64,000 bases of DNA from Enterococcus_K sp051713825 (GTDB lineage Bacteria > Bacillota > Bacilli > Lactobacillales > Enterococcaceae): assembly GCF_051713825.1 (NCBI RefSeq), contig NZ_JBIOQR010000001.1:1-64000 (forward strand), read 5' to 3'. A program made the translations under genes and the position numbers. The notes under the pieces were generated by a model. It had not been told where the DNA came from. It ran no database searches and was given only the letters and a program-made list of their open reading frames with translations. Each line of letters begins with the position of its first letter. Within the stretch, counting starts at the first letter, position 1. Positions 1 through 8,608 of the stretch are shown here, piece after piece.

Positions 1-101
1 TAGGTACTGTTCTACATCTATTTACTTTGTAAATAGTGTTTCACAGCACCGGTTAGGTACTGTTCTACATCTATTTACTTTGTAAATAGTGTTTCACAGC
101 A
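1..101. repeat. Two tandem copies of a 48-bp hairpin repeat (type A)
   Basis: Copies at 1-48 and 54-101 are identical and separated by ccggt. Each starts TAGGTACTG, ends TTTCACAGCA and has a perfect 8-bp stem in its centre (CTATTTAC, loop TTT, GTAAATAG). A third identical copy lies at 9901-9948. No coding potential is visible. Confidence 0.9.
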
Positions 102-121
102 ATTTCAGCTTATTTTTCGAA

Positions 122-146
122 CCTTCAACTCTAGCATGTCCCATGC
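122..146. repeat. Partial copy of the type C repeat
   Basis: These 25 bases match the first half of the 53-bp repeat at 9968-10020. The linker before it also matches the linker between the type A and type C copies near 9.95 kb, so the two loci share a composite A-C layout. The copy here stops after the CATGtccCATG hairpin tip. Confidence 0.75.
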
Positions 147-209
147 TCAATAATATGATACAATGTTCTTACTAAGTAATTACAAATATAGAGAACTGAG
201 GATAACTCT

Positions 210-554
210 ATGATTACTAAAACAAGAAAACAAGGAAATTCAATTATGCTGACGGTCCTAAAAGATTTCAATATTCCAAAGGGTGTTGAGGTACAAGCTA
301 AACTTGTCGAAAATGGTATTTTCTATGAATTTATTGAACCCGTAAACGAATTTTATGATTTTAGCGAAGACATTTTGACTGACCTTATTAGTGAGGGTTA
401 TTCTTATGATGACCTACTATCTGAATTTAAAGCTCGTAAAAGAAAGCTACTTTCTTCATTTAAATCGATTGCTGAAGATACCGTTACAAATTCGAAAGTG
501 ATGACTAAAGAGGAGATGTCAAAAGAGATTGGCTTAAGAGCTGATTCTATCTAA
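210..554 (+). CDS. AbrB/MazE-fold antitoxin-like protein
   Basis: 114 residues. The first 45 residues look like a SpoVT-AbrB swapped-hairpin DNA-binding domain (ITKTRKQGNSIML, then IPKGVEVQAKLVENG), as in antitoxins that autoregulate their operons. The rest is acidic and helical, which suits a toxin-neutralising tail. The relic of a RelE/ParE-type toxin begins 8 bp downstream (562-773), so this was probably the antitoxin of a type II module. The start ATG follows a weak ggata ribosome-binding site. The family call rests on pattern recognition; binding to a particular toxin is inferred. Confidence 0.6.
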   Translation: MITKTRKQGNSIMLTVLKDFNIPKGVEVQAKLVENGIFYEFIEPVNEFYDFSEDILTDLISEGYSYDDLLSEFKARKRKLLSSFKSIAEDTVTNSKVMTKEEMSKEIGLRADSI

Positions 555-561
555 ACATGTA

Positions 562-773
562 GTGAACAAATTTTCTAACCATTATCTATGACGATATTGC
601 TTCAAATCCTTATAGTGGCGAACAAAAAATAGGAGACCTATCAGGAGTCTATGGGATTTACCTATGCCAGAACAACCTATAGAGTAGCTTATAAAATTAG
701 AAATAATCAGCTTGTCCCTATTTTATTATGTGGCCAACATGAAAATTTTTATGAACAATTAAAAAAATTATAA
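562..773 (+). pseudogene. Frameshifted RelE/ParE-family toxin relic
   Basis: From GTG at 562 the reading gives MNKFSNHYL and then stops. Shifting frame gives YDDIASNPYSG and IGDLSGVYG, and a second shift gives TTYRVAYKI, VPILLCGQHENFY and EQLKKL before the stop at 771-773. The segments resemble the C-terminal half of RelE/YoeB/ParE toxins, especially the G-L-x-G-x-Y and YRVAY motifs. At least two frameshifts and loss of about 20 N-terminal residues make it non-functional. It follows the antitoxin-like gene by 8 bp, the usual toxin-antitoxin order. Confidence 0.7.
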
Positions 774-883
774 ATGAAGAGTGAGCCGAAATTATTGTCA
801 TGTGAATTAGAACACTTAGTTAAAAAGCCAATCACTTAGCACATACTAAAAAATAATTCTAGACTTACAAGGAGGTTATTCCC

Positions 884-1075
884 ATGAACAAACGCCCCAA
901 TGCATTTTTGACTCGACTGATAAAAGTGATAGACGTGCTTGTAGCCCTTACGAGAAATCTTCCGTACTCCAATACGAGTGGCGGCACACTAGGACGAAAT
1001 AGTAATGCCTACCTGAGTGCCAAAGAGCAAGAACAACAAAGATACGAACGCGAAAGAAAAAAACAGAAGAGATAA
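884..1075 (+). CDS. Small basic protein of unknown function
   Basis: 63 residues with a strong AAGGAGG ribosome-binding site 8 bases before ATG, and a strong terminator that begins inside its last codons. The middle (residues 13-25) is mildly hydrophobic, and the C-terminus is a highly charged K/R/E/Q tail. I recognise no family. The ribosome-binding site and terminator make it likely to be an expressed short gene rather than chance. Confidence 0.5.
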   Translation: MNKRPNAFLTRLIKVIDVLVALTRNLPYSNTSGGTLGRNSNAYLSAKEQEQQRYERERKKQKR

Positions 1076-1110
1076 AACGGCACGCTGGCGTTTTATCTCT
1101 TCTGTCTTTT
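1064..1110. terminator. Strong bidirectional intrinsic terminator
   Basis: A perfect 16-bp inverted repeat (CAGAAGAGATAAAACG and its complement at 1089-1104) is followed by a T-rich run on the plus strand. It ends the small gene at 884-1075 and probably also the convergent ZIP transporter gene. Confidence 0.85.
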
Positions 1111-1137
1111 TCAGTAATAGTAAAGTTTCCAGTCAAC

Positions 1138-1956
1138 CTATCCCAAAGCGACATCCAAAACCATCATAATAATAAAACCTAACATGACACCAAAGACTGC
1201 AAAATGACGTTTACTGGATAGCGTTTGTTGGGCCTCTGGGATGAGTTCTTCGACCACAACATAGATCATCGCACCAGCTGCAAAGGCCAAAGCATAGGGT
1301 AACAATAAGCTAACCCTTGTAACTAGCAACGCACCAACTACTCCTGCTATTGGTTCAACAATTCCTGAAGCCTGTCCGTATAAAAAAGCTTTCCAACGAC
1401 TCAGCCCTTCTTGCCGTAAAGGAATCGAAACAGCAGCTCCTTCTGGAAAGTTTTGGATACCAATCCCCAAAGCAACTGAAATAGCGGCTAAAACGGCAGC
1501 TGTTGGATTCCCTGAATTAGCTGCTGCTCCAAAAGCAACTCCGACAGCTAAGCCCTCTGGAATGTTATGTAAGGTAATAGAAAAGACTAATAAAATCGTC
1601 CGTTTTAAATGGCTAGGTATCCCTTCTTTTTCTTTATTCGGGCCAAAATGCATATGCGGCAGTGTTTTATCCGATATATACAGGAACAGTCCACCTAAAC
1701 CAAAACCGATGCTTACCACTAACCAGGCAATATCTCCATTTTCTGTCGCTTTCTCAATCGCCGGATCTAACAGTGACCAGAAGCTGGCTGCAATCATCAC
1801 TCCTGAGGCAAAACCTAACATTAAATTTAAGGCTTCTTTTTTTATCTCTTTAAAGAAAAACACTAAAGCAGCCCCTAACGCCGTCATAAAATAAGTAAAA
1901 CCCGTCCCCACTAAAGCCTGTTGCCAAGGAGCCATATCCAATAACCAATCAATCAT
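1138..1956 (-). CDS. ZIP-family divalent metal transporter
   Basis: A polytopic membrane protein with about eight hydrophobic segments. It carries the ZIP signature HNIPEGLAVGV and a second NFPEGAAVSIPL motif, whose His/Glu residues form the metal path in ZupT/GufA-type importers. The expected role is uptake of zinc or other divalent cations across the cytoplasmic membrane. The frame is open 7 codons further upstream, but an AAGGAGAT ribosome-binding site sits just before the ATG at 1956, so the 272-residue form is chosen. It is a single gene, convergent with the short gene at 884 and sharing its terminator. The exact substrate cannot be told. Confidence 0.85.
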   Translation of the reverse strand: MIDWLLDMAPWQQALVGTGFTYFMTALGAALVFFFKEIKKEALNLMLGFASGVMIAASFWSLLDPAIEKATENGDIAWLVVSIGFGLGGLFLYISDKTLPHMHFGPNKEKEGIPSHLKRTILLVFSITLHNIPEGLAVGVAFGAAANSGNPTAAVLAAISVALGIGIQNFPEGAAVSIPLRQEGLSRWKAFLYGQASGIVEPIAGVVGALLVTRVSLLLPYALAFAAGAMIYVVVEELIPEAQQTLSSKRHFAVFGVMLGFIIMMVLDVALG

Positions 1957-2075
1957 CCAAAAATCTCCTTCCTTCATTTTTCCTATTCTCTACTTTTACT
2001 TTAGCATAACTTTATAGGGAAGACCACTATTTTTCGGTCAACCTAAAAAAACTTTATACCTAACCTTTTCGAAAA

Positions 2076-2091
2076 CGTTTCACGTGAAACT
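2076..2091. promoter_or_regulatory. parS: parS-like site
   Basis: CGTTTCACGTGAAACT matches 14 of 16 positions of the Firmicute parS consensus TGTTTCACGTGAAACA; only the outer bases differ. ParB, encoded at 37408-38298, should bind here. It lies in the intergenic region before the ABC-F gene. Confidence 0.75.
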
Positions 2092-2213
2092 TTCTAAACT
2101 AGTTTTTTCACCTTTTTTACAGGAAAAAATCAGAGTTACCTTGAAACTTTCACGTTTCACCGATATAATGCAAAGAGACCTAGAGTCAATATTGATTAAA
2201 GTGAGGAAAACCA

Positions 2214-3836
2214 TTGATTACTGTAAATGATGTCAGTTTGAACTTTTCAGACCGTAAGCTGTTCGACGATGTAAATATTAAATTCACTCCTGGTAACTGT
2301 TACGGCCTGATTGGAGCAAACGGGGCTGGAAAATCTACCTTTTTAAAAATTTTGTCTGGTGACTTAGCACCTACGACTGGAACTGTGGCTTTGGGCCCAG
2401 ATGAACGCATGGCTGTATTAAAACAAAATCATTTTGATTATGAAGAATATACCGTATTAGAAACGGTTATTATGGGACACAAACGCCTGTATGAAGTCAT
2501 GAAAGAAAAAGATGCTGTTTATATGAAGGAAGATTTTTCTGATGAAGATGGCATTCGTGCTGCTGAATTAGAAGGCGAATTTGCTGAATTAGATGGATGG
2601 GAAGCAGAACCTGAAGCTGCTGTTCTTTTACAAGGGTTAAATATCCCTGAAGAATTCCATCATCAAACAATGAGTGAACTAACAGCTGGTCAAAAAGTGA
2701 AAGTCTTACTAGCTCAAACTCTTTTTGGTAAGCCTGATGTATTACTTTTGGATGAGCCTACTAATGGACTAGATATTCAATCGATTAATTGGTTAGAAGA
2801 ATTTTTGATTAACTTTGAAAATACTGTGATTGTTGTTTCCCATGACCGTCACTTCTTAAACAAAGTTTGTACACATATGGCCGATTTAGATTTCGGAAAA
2901 ATCAAACTTTTTGTCGGCAACTATGATTTCTGGTTAGAATCTAGCCAACTAGCTGCCAAACTACAAGCAAACTCTAATGCCAAAAAAGAAGAACAAATCA
3001 AAGAATTACAAGACTTTATTGCTCGATTTAGTGCGAATGCCTCTAAATCAAAACAAGCAACTTCTCGTAAAAAAATGTTGGATAAAATCACCCTAGATGA
3101 CATCCAACCTTCTTCACGTCGTTATCCATTTGTTGGCTTTAAACCAGAACGTGAAATCGGCAATGACTTACTTCAACTAGAAAATGTTAGTGTCACGATT
3201 GATGGAAAGAAAATTTTGGATAATATTTCTTTCACTCTAGGTAAAGATGATAAAGTGGCCTTTGTCGCAAATAATGATATTACCACAACCACACTATTTA
3301 AAGTCATTATGGGAGAAATCACTCCTGATACTGGTTCTGTTCGTTGGGGCGTGACAACTACACAATCTTATTTACCAAAAGATAATTCACGTGAGTTTGA
3401 TAATGAGTTAACTATTTTGGATTGGCTTCGTCAATATGCCAGCAAAGAAGAGGACGATAATACCTTCTTACGTAGCTTCTTAGGCCGGATGCTCTTCTCT
3501 GGAGAAGAGGTTCTAAAACCTGTAAACGTGCTTTCAGGGGGCGAAAAAGTCCGTTGTATGCTTTCTAAATTAATGCTTTCTAAGTCAAATGTCTTAGTGC
3601 TTGACGATCCAACTAATCACTTGGACTTAGAATCAATCACAGCCTTAAATGATGGTTTGATGGCTTTCAGTGGTTCTCTCTTATTTGCTTCACACGATCA
3701 TCAGTTTATCCAAACCCTAGCAAACCGCATCATTGCTGTTTCTGATAAAGGGGTTGTCGATCGTGCAGAAACAACTTACGACGAGTTCTTAGAAAATCCT
3801 GAGGTTAAGGAACGAATGGCTGTCTTATTCGCCTAA
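2214..3836 (+). CDS. ABC-F family ATPase, YkpA/YbiT type
   Basis: 540 residues, two ATP-binding domains and no membrane segments: a soluble ABC-F protein. Relatives act on ribosomes. The overall sequence matches Bacillus YkpA closely from memory (for example HFLNKVCTHMADLDF, and an SSRRYPFVGF linker). Domain 1 has Walker A GANGAGKS (about residues 34-41), signature LTAGQ and Walker B LLLDEPTNGLD. Domain 2 has a degenerate Walker A (FVANNDITTTT), signature LSGGE and VLDDPTNHLD, where the usual catalytic Glu is Asp. Translation starts at TTG after GTGAGGA. It is monocistronic, with a terminator at 3902-3950. Not obviously a resistance-type ABC-F. Confidence 0.88.
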   Translation: MITVNDVSLNFSDRKLFDDVNIKFTPGNCYGLIGANGAGKSTFLKILSGDLAPTTGTVALGPDERMAVLKQNHFDYEEYTVLETVIMGHKRLYEVMKEKDAVYMKEDFSDEDGIRAAELEGEFAELDGWEAEPEAAVLLQGLNIPEEFHHQTMSELTAGQKVKVLLAQTLFGKPDVLLLDEPTNGLDIQSINWLEEFLINFENTVIVVSHDRHFLNKVCTHMADLDFGKIKLFVGNYDFWLESSQLAAKLQANSNAKKEEQIKELQDFIARFSANASKSKQATSRKKMLDKITLDDIQPSSRRYPFVGFKPEREIGNDLLQLENVSVTIDGKKILDNISFTLGKDDKVAFVANNDITTTTLFKVIMGEITPDTGSVRWGVTTTQSYLPKDNSREFDNELTILDWLRQYASKEEDDNTFLRSFLGRMLFSGEEVLKPVNVLSGGEKVRCMLSKLMLSKSNVLVLDDPTNHLDLESITALNDGLMAFSGSLLFASHDHQFIQTLANRIIAVSDKGVVDRAETTYDEFLENPEVKERMAVLFA

Positions 3837-3901
3837 AATCATTAACTTTTAAAAATTGAGAAGTGTTCACAGACGGTTCTGCGTGAAAACTTTTCGTAAA
3901 T

Positions 3902-3950
3902 AAAAAGAAGCTTCACCTAGCGTAAAAACTAAGGTAAAGCTTCTTTTTAT
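3902..3950. terminator. Bidirectional intrinsic terminator
   Basis: Inverted repeat AAAAAGAAGCTTcACCT / AGGTaAAGCTTCTTTTT with A and T tracts on opposite sides. It separates the ABC-F gene from the convergent degV gene. Confidence 0.85.
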
Positions 3951-4000
3951 TATGAGATAAACAGATAGTTTGATGCCTGTTTAGCCTAGATAGCTGTTTA

Positions 4001-4864
4001 TTATCGTGTAGTCCCCATTGAAAATACAGCAATACACCCATAACCTGTATGACTCGTAATCGTCGGACCTAGTGGGTAACAAACCACCGACTCGACATTT
4101 TTGGTTTCAAGCAACTGTTCTTTGACCTTTTCTGCGGCTTCTATATCACCCGCATAGGCAATATAGATTGTTTGAGACAGCGGTGCCACAATTGTTTTCA
4201 TCGTTTCATCAACGACCGTTTTAAGCGCGCGGTTTCTGCCCCGAACCTTGTCGACATTCTCTAGTTTCCCTTCTGGACTAACATTGATGATTGGTTTGAC
4301 ATTTAACAACCCACCCAAAGCCGCAGCCGTTTTAGAAATTCTCCCTCCTCTTTCTAAATGCTTCAAGTCATTGACGGTAACCCACGAATGAACCTTGCTT
4401 TTATTCTCTTCTAGCCAGCTCACTGCTTCCTCTAATGAAGTGCCTTCTTGGCGTAAACGAGCGGCTTCTAAAACCAAGACTCCTTCACCCAAACTCGCCG
4501 CTTTTGAATCAACGATTTGAATCTGAACCTCATCGTATTCTTCTCTCAGCATTTCAACCGCTTGGCAAGCACTATTGTATGAACCACTCAAGCCAGAAGA
4601 AAAAGCCACATATAAAAGAGGAATTTTTTTATCAACATAATCCTTAAAATATTCTAGGTAACGGCCGACATTGACTTGACTCGTGGATGGCAATGCACCA
4701 TTTTGAATTTTTTCTAAAAAGCTCTCTTGGTCAAATGTTTTACCTAAATCATCAACATATTCTTTTCCTTCAAGGTTAATAAACATGGGTATAAAGGCAA
4801 CATCATGCTTTTCCAGGACCTCATAGGGTAGGTCACAACAGGAGTCTGTAATAATTTGATACAT
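4001..4864 (-). CDS. DegV family fatty-acid-binding protein
   Basis: 287 residues, full length for DegV/FakB proteins, which hold a fatty acid and present it to the FakA kinase for phospholipid synthesis. Visible family features are the N-terminal ITDSCCDLP, the central STSQVNVG motif that contacts the lipid carboxylate, the SSGLSGSYNSA segment and the C-terminal GCIAVFSMG. It is cytosolic with no signal peptide. It starts with ATG after GAGGAGG. It is monocistronic, and no fakA lies nearby in the window, which is normal. Which fatty acid it prefers cannot be told. Confidence 0.88.
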   Translation of the reverse strand: MYQIITDSCCDLPYEVLEKHDVAFIPMFINLEGKEYVDDLGKTFDQESFLEKIQNGALPSTSQVNVGRYLEYFKDYVDKKIPLLYVAFSSGLSGSYNSACQAVEMLREEYDEVQIQIVDSKAASLGEGVLVLEAARLRQEGTSLEEAVSWLEENKSKVHSWVTVNDLKHLERGGRISKTAAALGGLLNVKPIINVSPEGKLENVDKVRGRNRALKTVVDETMKTIVAPLSQTIYIAYAGDIEAAEKVKEQLLETKNVESVVCYPLGPTITSHTGYGCIAVFSMGTTR

Positions 4865-4913
4865 CTATCGGTCTCCTCCTCACTCATCTTTTCTACATTT
4901 TACCACTACCGAT

Positions 4914-4954
4914 AAAAAAATGCTGAGAAGAATTTTGATCTTCTCAGCATTTTT
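4914..4954 (-). terminator. Intrinsic terminator of purA
   Basis: TGCTGAGAAGA, a 7-base loop, then TCTTCTCAGCA, flanked by A and T tracts. It lies 50 bp past the purA stop. Confidence 0.85.
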
Positions 4955-5004
4955 CAATCAAATTCACTGAATTATCTAAGTTTTTCAACTCTTCAAAAAT
5001 CAGC

Positions 5005-6297
5005 CTAAATTTGCGCCCAAACACTTTCTAAGATGTTTGTTTGATTTCTATCCGGTCCCACTGAGAACGTCGAAATACGCACGCCTACAAGCTCTGAGAC
5101 ACGACGTACATAGTTACGAGCATTTTCAGGTAGCTCAGCAAGAGTTTTACATCCAGTAATATCTTCTGACCACCCTGGTAATTCCTCATAAACTGGCTTA
5201 CAACGATTTAATTCTTTTAAGCTTGCTGGATAATGATAGATTAACTCTCCATCTAGCTCATAAGCTGTACAAATCTTAACCGTTTCTAACCCACTTAACA
5301 CGTCAATCGAATTTAATGAAAGGTTGGTAATTCCTGAAACGCGTTTTGAATGACGCATCACAACCGTATCAAACCAACCCACACGACGTGGACGTCCTGT
5401 TGTTGTTCCGTACTCTTTACCAATTTTTCGGATTTGTTCACCCGTTTCATCAAATAGTTCTGTAGGAAATGGCCCATCCCCTACGCGTGACGTATACGCT
5501 TTACAAACGCCGACTACTTTATTAATTTTTGAAGGACCCACACCGCTACCGATTGTTACCCCACCAGCAACAGGATTTGAAGAAGTCACAAATGGATATG
5601 TTCCTTGGTCAATATCCAACATAACGCCTTGCGCCCCTTCAAATAGGACACGTTTCCCTGCATCTAGCGCATCGTTTAAGATGACTGATGTATCAGTAAC
5701 GTATTGTTTAATTTGTTGCCCATACTCGTAATACTCTTCAAAAATATCATCAAAGCTCATAGCAACATCGTCAAACATTTTGACAAATTGACGATTCTTT
5801 TCTTCCAAATTAATCTTCAAACGCTCTTCAAATATTTCTTTATCTAATAAGTCTGCCACACGAATACCGACACGCGCCGCTTTATCCATATAAGCTGGTC
5901 CAATCCCTTTAATGGTGGTTCCAATTTTATTTTCGCCTTTAGCATCTTCTTGCAATTGATCCAATTTGATATGATAAGGCAAAATGACATGCGCACGATC
6001 AGAGATACGCAAATTATCTGTGTCTACATTGTGTTCTTTTAAATAAGCCAACTCTTTCACTAATGATTTAGGATTAACAACCACACCGTTCCCAATCACA
6101 CTTATTTTTTCCTTATAAAAAATCCCTGAAGGAATCAAGTGTAATTTGTACGTCACACCATCAAACTTAATCGTATGCCCTGCGTTGTCTCCGCCTTGAT
6201 AGCGAGCAATGACCTCAGCATTTTCACTTAAAAAGTCAGTGATTTTTCCTTTTCCTTCATCGCCCCATTGAGTTCCTACAACTACTACAGATGACAT
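5005..6297 (-). CDS. purA: Adenylosuccinate synthase
   Basis: Catalyses IMP + aspartate + GTP to adenylosuccinate, the first committed step to AMP. 430 residues, full length. It carries the N-terminal GTQWGDEGKGKI P-loop with catalytic Asp, GDNAGHTI with catalytic His, GTTIKGIGPAY, and GRPRRVGWFD near residue 300. ATG start after GAGGTG. It is transcribed alone with its own terminator. The 5' region holds two CGAAYATTATT motifs that could be PurR boxes. With guaB (40.6 kb) the window carries both branch points from IMP. Confidence 0.96.
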   Translation of the reverse strand: MSSVVVVGTQWGDEGKGKITDFLSENAEVIARYQGGDNAGHTIKFDGVTYKLHLIPSGIFYKEKISVIGNGVVVNPKSLVKELAYLKEHNVDTDNLRISDRAHVILPYHIKLDQLQEDAKGENKIGTTIKGIGPAYMDKAARVGIRVADLLDKEIFEERLKINLEEKNRQFVKMFDDVAMSFDDIFEEYYEYGQQIKQYVTDTSVILNDALDAGKRVLFEGAQGVMLDIDQGTYPFVTSSNPVAGGVTIGSGVGPSKINKVVGVCKAYTSRVGDGPFPTELFDETGEQIRKIGKEYGTTTGRPRRVGWFDTVVMRHSKRVSGITNLSLNSIDVLSGLETVKICTAYELDGELIYHYPASLKELNRCKPVYEELPGWSEDITGCKTLAELPENARNYVRRVSELVGVRISTFSVGPDRNQTNILESVWAQI

Positions 6298-6370
6298 TCA
6301 AGCACCTCATTTTCTATTTTTTCAATACTGAATAATTGTATCAAGAAACCCGATACATTTCAATAAAATT

Positions 6371-6422
6371 CGAATATTATTGAAAATATATTTTGTTTTT
6401 CCAGTAAAACACGAACATTATT
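6371..6422 (-). promoter_or_regulatory. Candidate PurR boxes upstream of purA
   Basis: In the 368-bp purA-dnaB gap, CGAATATTATT (6371-6381) and CGAACATTATT (6412-6422) are direct repeats 41 bp apart, resembling the CGAA core of Firmicute PurBoxes. The rest of the gap is AT-rich, and apart from the dnaB terminator I see nothing else in it. The call is by resemblance only. Confidence 0.35.
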
Positions 6423-6604
6423 TTGTTTTATTCAAACTTATTCCGATTTGAATTCATTCTATTTTAGTTGCTCCTGTTTCATTTCATCCCGGTTTTTGAC
6501 GTACTTCCTTAAAACTTAAGTCGCCAGCTGAAACAAACTTAGAACACTCCCTTGAGAAAATTTTTTTAGCCTTCATTTAAACACCGCACAAGCCCTGTTG
6601 CGAA

Positions 6605-6652
6605 TCAAAAAAATCGTGCATAGAAAAGACAACAAGGCCTTTCTATGCACGA
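6605..6652 (-). terminator. Intrinsic terminator of dnaB
   Basis: TCGTGCATAGAAA and its complement TTTCTATGCACGA flank a 13-base loop. On the minus strand the stem is followed by seven T residues. It lies just past the dnaB stop. Confidence 0.85.
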
Positions 6653-6665
6653 CTGATTATTTAGA

Positions 6666-8039
6666 TTAATAAGAATCGGTTCTCGGGGACATCGAAGAAA
6701 ACTTGTTGAACTCTTTTATGAACAACAGCTCTACTGTCCCACGTGCACCACTCCGGTTTTTTTCAATAATAACCTCAACAATGTTATCCGGTTGTTGTGG
6801 TTCTCCGCCATCTCCATCTTCGCCACCCTCTCTATCGTAATAATCATCACGATATAAGAAAGCAACAATATCCGCATCCTGCTCAATTGATCCTGATTCA
6901 CGAATATCACTCAGTACAGGACGTTTATCCTGACGTTGTTCAACACCACGAGAAAGCTGTGATAAGGCGATAACAGGAACTTTTAACTCTTTAGCTAGCT
7001 TCTTCAACTGTCGGGAAATTTCAGAAACCTCTTGTTGGCGATTTTCACGGCCAGTTCCTTCAATTAGCTGCAAGTAATCAATCAAAATCAACCCCAGATT
7101 TCCTCTTTCTTGGGCAAGTTTCCGACACTTCGCACGAATCTCAGAAATTTTGATACCTGGTGTATCATCTATATAGATATTGGCTTTAGACAGACTCCCC
7201 ATTGCCACAATCAAACTCGACCATTCTTCTTCTGAAAGTTGCCCTGTTCTCAGATGACTCGCTTCAATTGAACCCTCTGCGCACAACATCCGATTCACGA
7301 GAGACTCAGCACCCATTTCCAAACTAAAGATCGCCACTGAACGATCCGTCTTCGTTCCAACATTCTGGGCAATATTTAACGCAAAAGCCGTTTTCCCTAC
7401 CGCTGGACGCGCGGCTAAGATAATCAGCTCTTCCGCTTGCAAGCCTGCTGTCATCTTATCTAACGCTTGATATCCTGTAGGTAGCCCAGTGATTTCTTCA
7501 TTGTTTTTTGACAGCTGATCGATATTTTCAATCGTCGTATTCAAAACCTCTGCAATGGAAAGGAATCCACTTCGATTTCTCTTTTCAGAGACTTCTAAAA
7601 TGCTTTTCTCCGCATCATCCAAGATAGTTTGAACATCTTCTCCTTGCTCAAAACCCTTAGTCACAATTCCAGTAGCAGTTTGAATCAGATTTCTTAATAA
7701 CGAATTCTCTTCAACAATCTTTGCGTAATACGTAATATTCGCGGCTGTCGGCACTGCCGTAGCCAAATCAGAAAGATAACTTAAGCTTCCAACATCCTCT
7801 AATAAATTCTCTTGCTCTAGACGTGATTTTACAGTAATTACGTCAATCGCTTCATTTCGATCATTCAACGCAATCATAGTCTGGAAGATTATTTGATGAC
7901 TCCGCCGATAAAAATCTTTTGGCTCAATATATTCCATTGCGTCAATAATCGTTTCAGCATCAAGGAATATTGACCCTAAAACTGCCTGTTCTGCTTCGAT
8001 ATTTTGAGGCGGAACACGATCTTGCCAAACTTCATTCAT
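6666..8039 (-). CDS. dnaB: Replicative DNA helicase DnaB (Bacillus DnaC)
   Basis: Hexameric 5'-3' helicase of the chromosomal replisome. 457 residues from the ATG at 8039, which has AGGAG 9 bases upstream; a longer open frame upstream lacks family similarity. The N-terminal domain (NIEAEQAVLGS) is followed by a linker and a RecA-like domain with Walker A AARPAVGKT, Walker B LGLILIDYLQLI, and the conserved LSQLSRGVEQR and SDIRESGSIEQDAD segments. No intein. It lies downstream of rplI as in other Firmicutes, separated from it by a hairpin. A prophage homologue is at 60147-61388. Confidence 0.95.
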   Translation of the reverse strand: MNEVWQDRVPPQNIEAEQAVLGSIFLDAETIIDAMEYIEPKDFYRRSHQIIFQTMIALNDRNEAIDVITVKSRLEQENLLEDVGSLSYLSDLATAVPTAANITYYAKIVEENSLLRNLIQTATGIVTKGFEQGEDVQTILDDAEKSILEVSEKRNRSGFLSIAEVLNTTIENIDQLSKNNEEITGLPTGYQALDKMTAGLQAEELIILAARPAVGKTAFALNIAQNVGTKTDRSVAIFSLEMGAESLVNRMLCAEGSIEASHLRTGQLSEEEWSSLIVAMGSLSKANIYIDDTPGIKISEIRAKCRKLAQERGNLGLILIDYLQLIEGTGRENRQQEVSEISRQLKKLAKELKVPVIALSQLSRGVEQRQDKRPVLSDIRESGSIEQDADIVAFLYRDDYYDREGGEDGDGGEPQQPDNIVEVIIEKNRSGARGTVELLFIKEFNKFSSMSPRTDSY

Positions 8040-8097
8040 ATCTATCGCTCCTTTTGTCAGTCTATCTATTTTACAAGAAATTATTGTAAAGCACAAT

Positions 8098-8135
8098 AAG
8101 AGCCCGGAACATAATTTCAAATGTCCCAGACTCTT
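8098..8135 (-). repeat. Hairpin of the 'gggacat' intergenic family between rplI and dnaB
   Basis: Imperfect 15-bp stems (AAGAGTCTGGGACAT and ATGTTCCGGGCTCTT on the minus strand) around an 8-base loop. No T-run follows, so it is more likely an mRNA processing or stabilising hairpin than a terminator. It resembles the perfect hairpin at 10193-10227. Confidence 0.6.
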
Positions 8136-8155
8136 TCCTGCAGAGAATAAGATTC

Positions 8156-8608
8156 CTATTCAGCTACTACGTGGACTTTAATCGTTGCAGTCACTTCTGT
8201 ATGCAACTTCACAGGAACTTTTGTAAAACCTAATGTCCGAATTGGGTTTTCCAACTCGATTTTTCTCTTATCAAGCTTAATTTTATATTGTTTGTTCAAA
8301 CCTTCTGCGATTTGTTTCGACGGAATTGAACCAAATAAACGGTCATCCTCACCAGCTTTGGCTTTTAATTCCACAACTGTCTCTTCTTTTTCTAAGAAAG
8401 TCTTCAAATCCTTGGCTTCTTGTAAAACTTCTTCATCGAGTTTTTGTTGCGCCTTTTTCTTGCCCTCTAACTCACTAATGCTACCTTTATTCGCTTCTTT
8501 AGCTAAGTTATTTTTTAATAAGAAGTTTTGTGCATAACCTGTTGGGACTTCCTTTACGTCCCCTTTTTTACCTTTTCCCTTAACATCTTGTAAAAAGATT
8601 ACTTTCAT
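8156..8608 (-). CDS. rplI: 50S ribosomal protein L9
   Basis: 150 residues. The N-terminal domain MKVIFLQDVKGKGKKGD with its GYAQNFL loop binds 23S rRNA. A long charged connecting helix and the C-terminal domain with GSIPSKQIAEGL follow. The start at 8608 is the family-standard MKVIFL with AAGGAG 9 bases upstream; an ATG two codons earlier is less well placed. It is cotranscribed with dnaB. The c-di-AMP phosphodiesterase gene gdpP, usually just upstream of rplI, is absent here. Confidence 0.95.
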   Translation of the reverse strand: MKVIFLQDVKGKGKKGDVKEVPTGYAQNFLLKNNLAKEANKGSISELEGKKKAQQKLDEEVLQEAKDLKTFLEKEETVVELKAKAGEDDRLFGSIPSKQIAEGLNKQYKIKLDKRKIELENPIRTLGFTKVPVKLHTEVTATIKVHVVAE

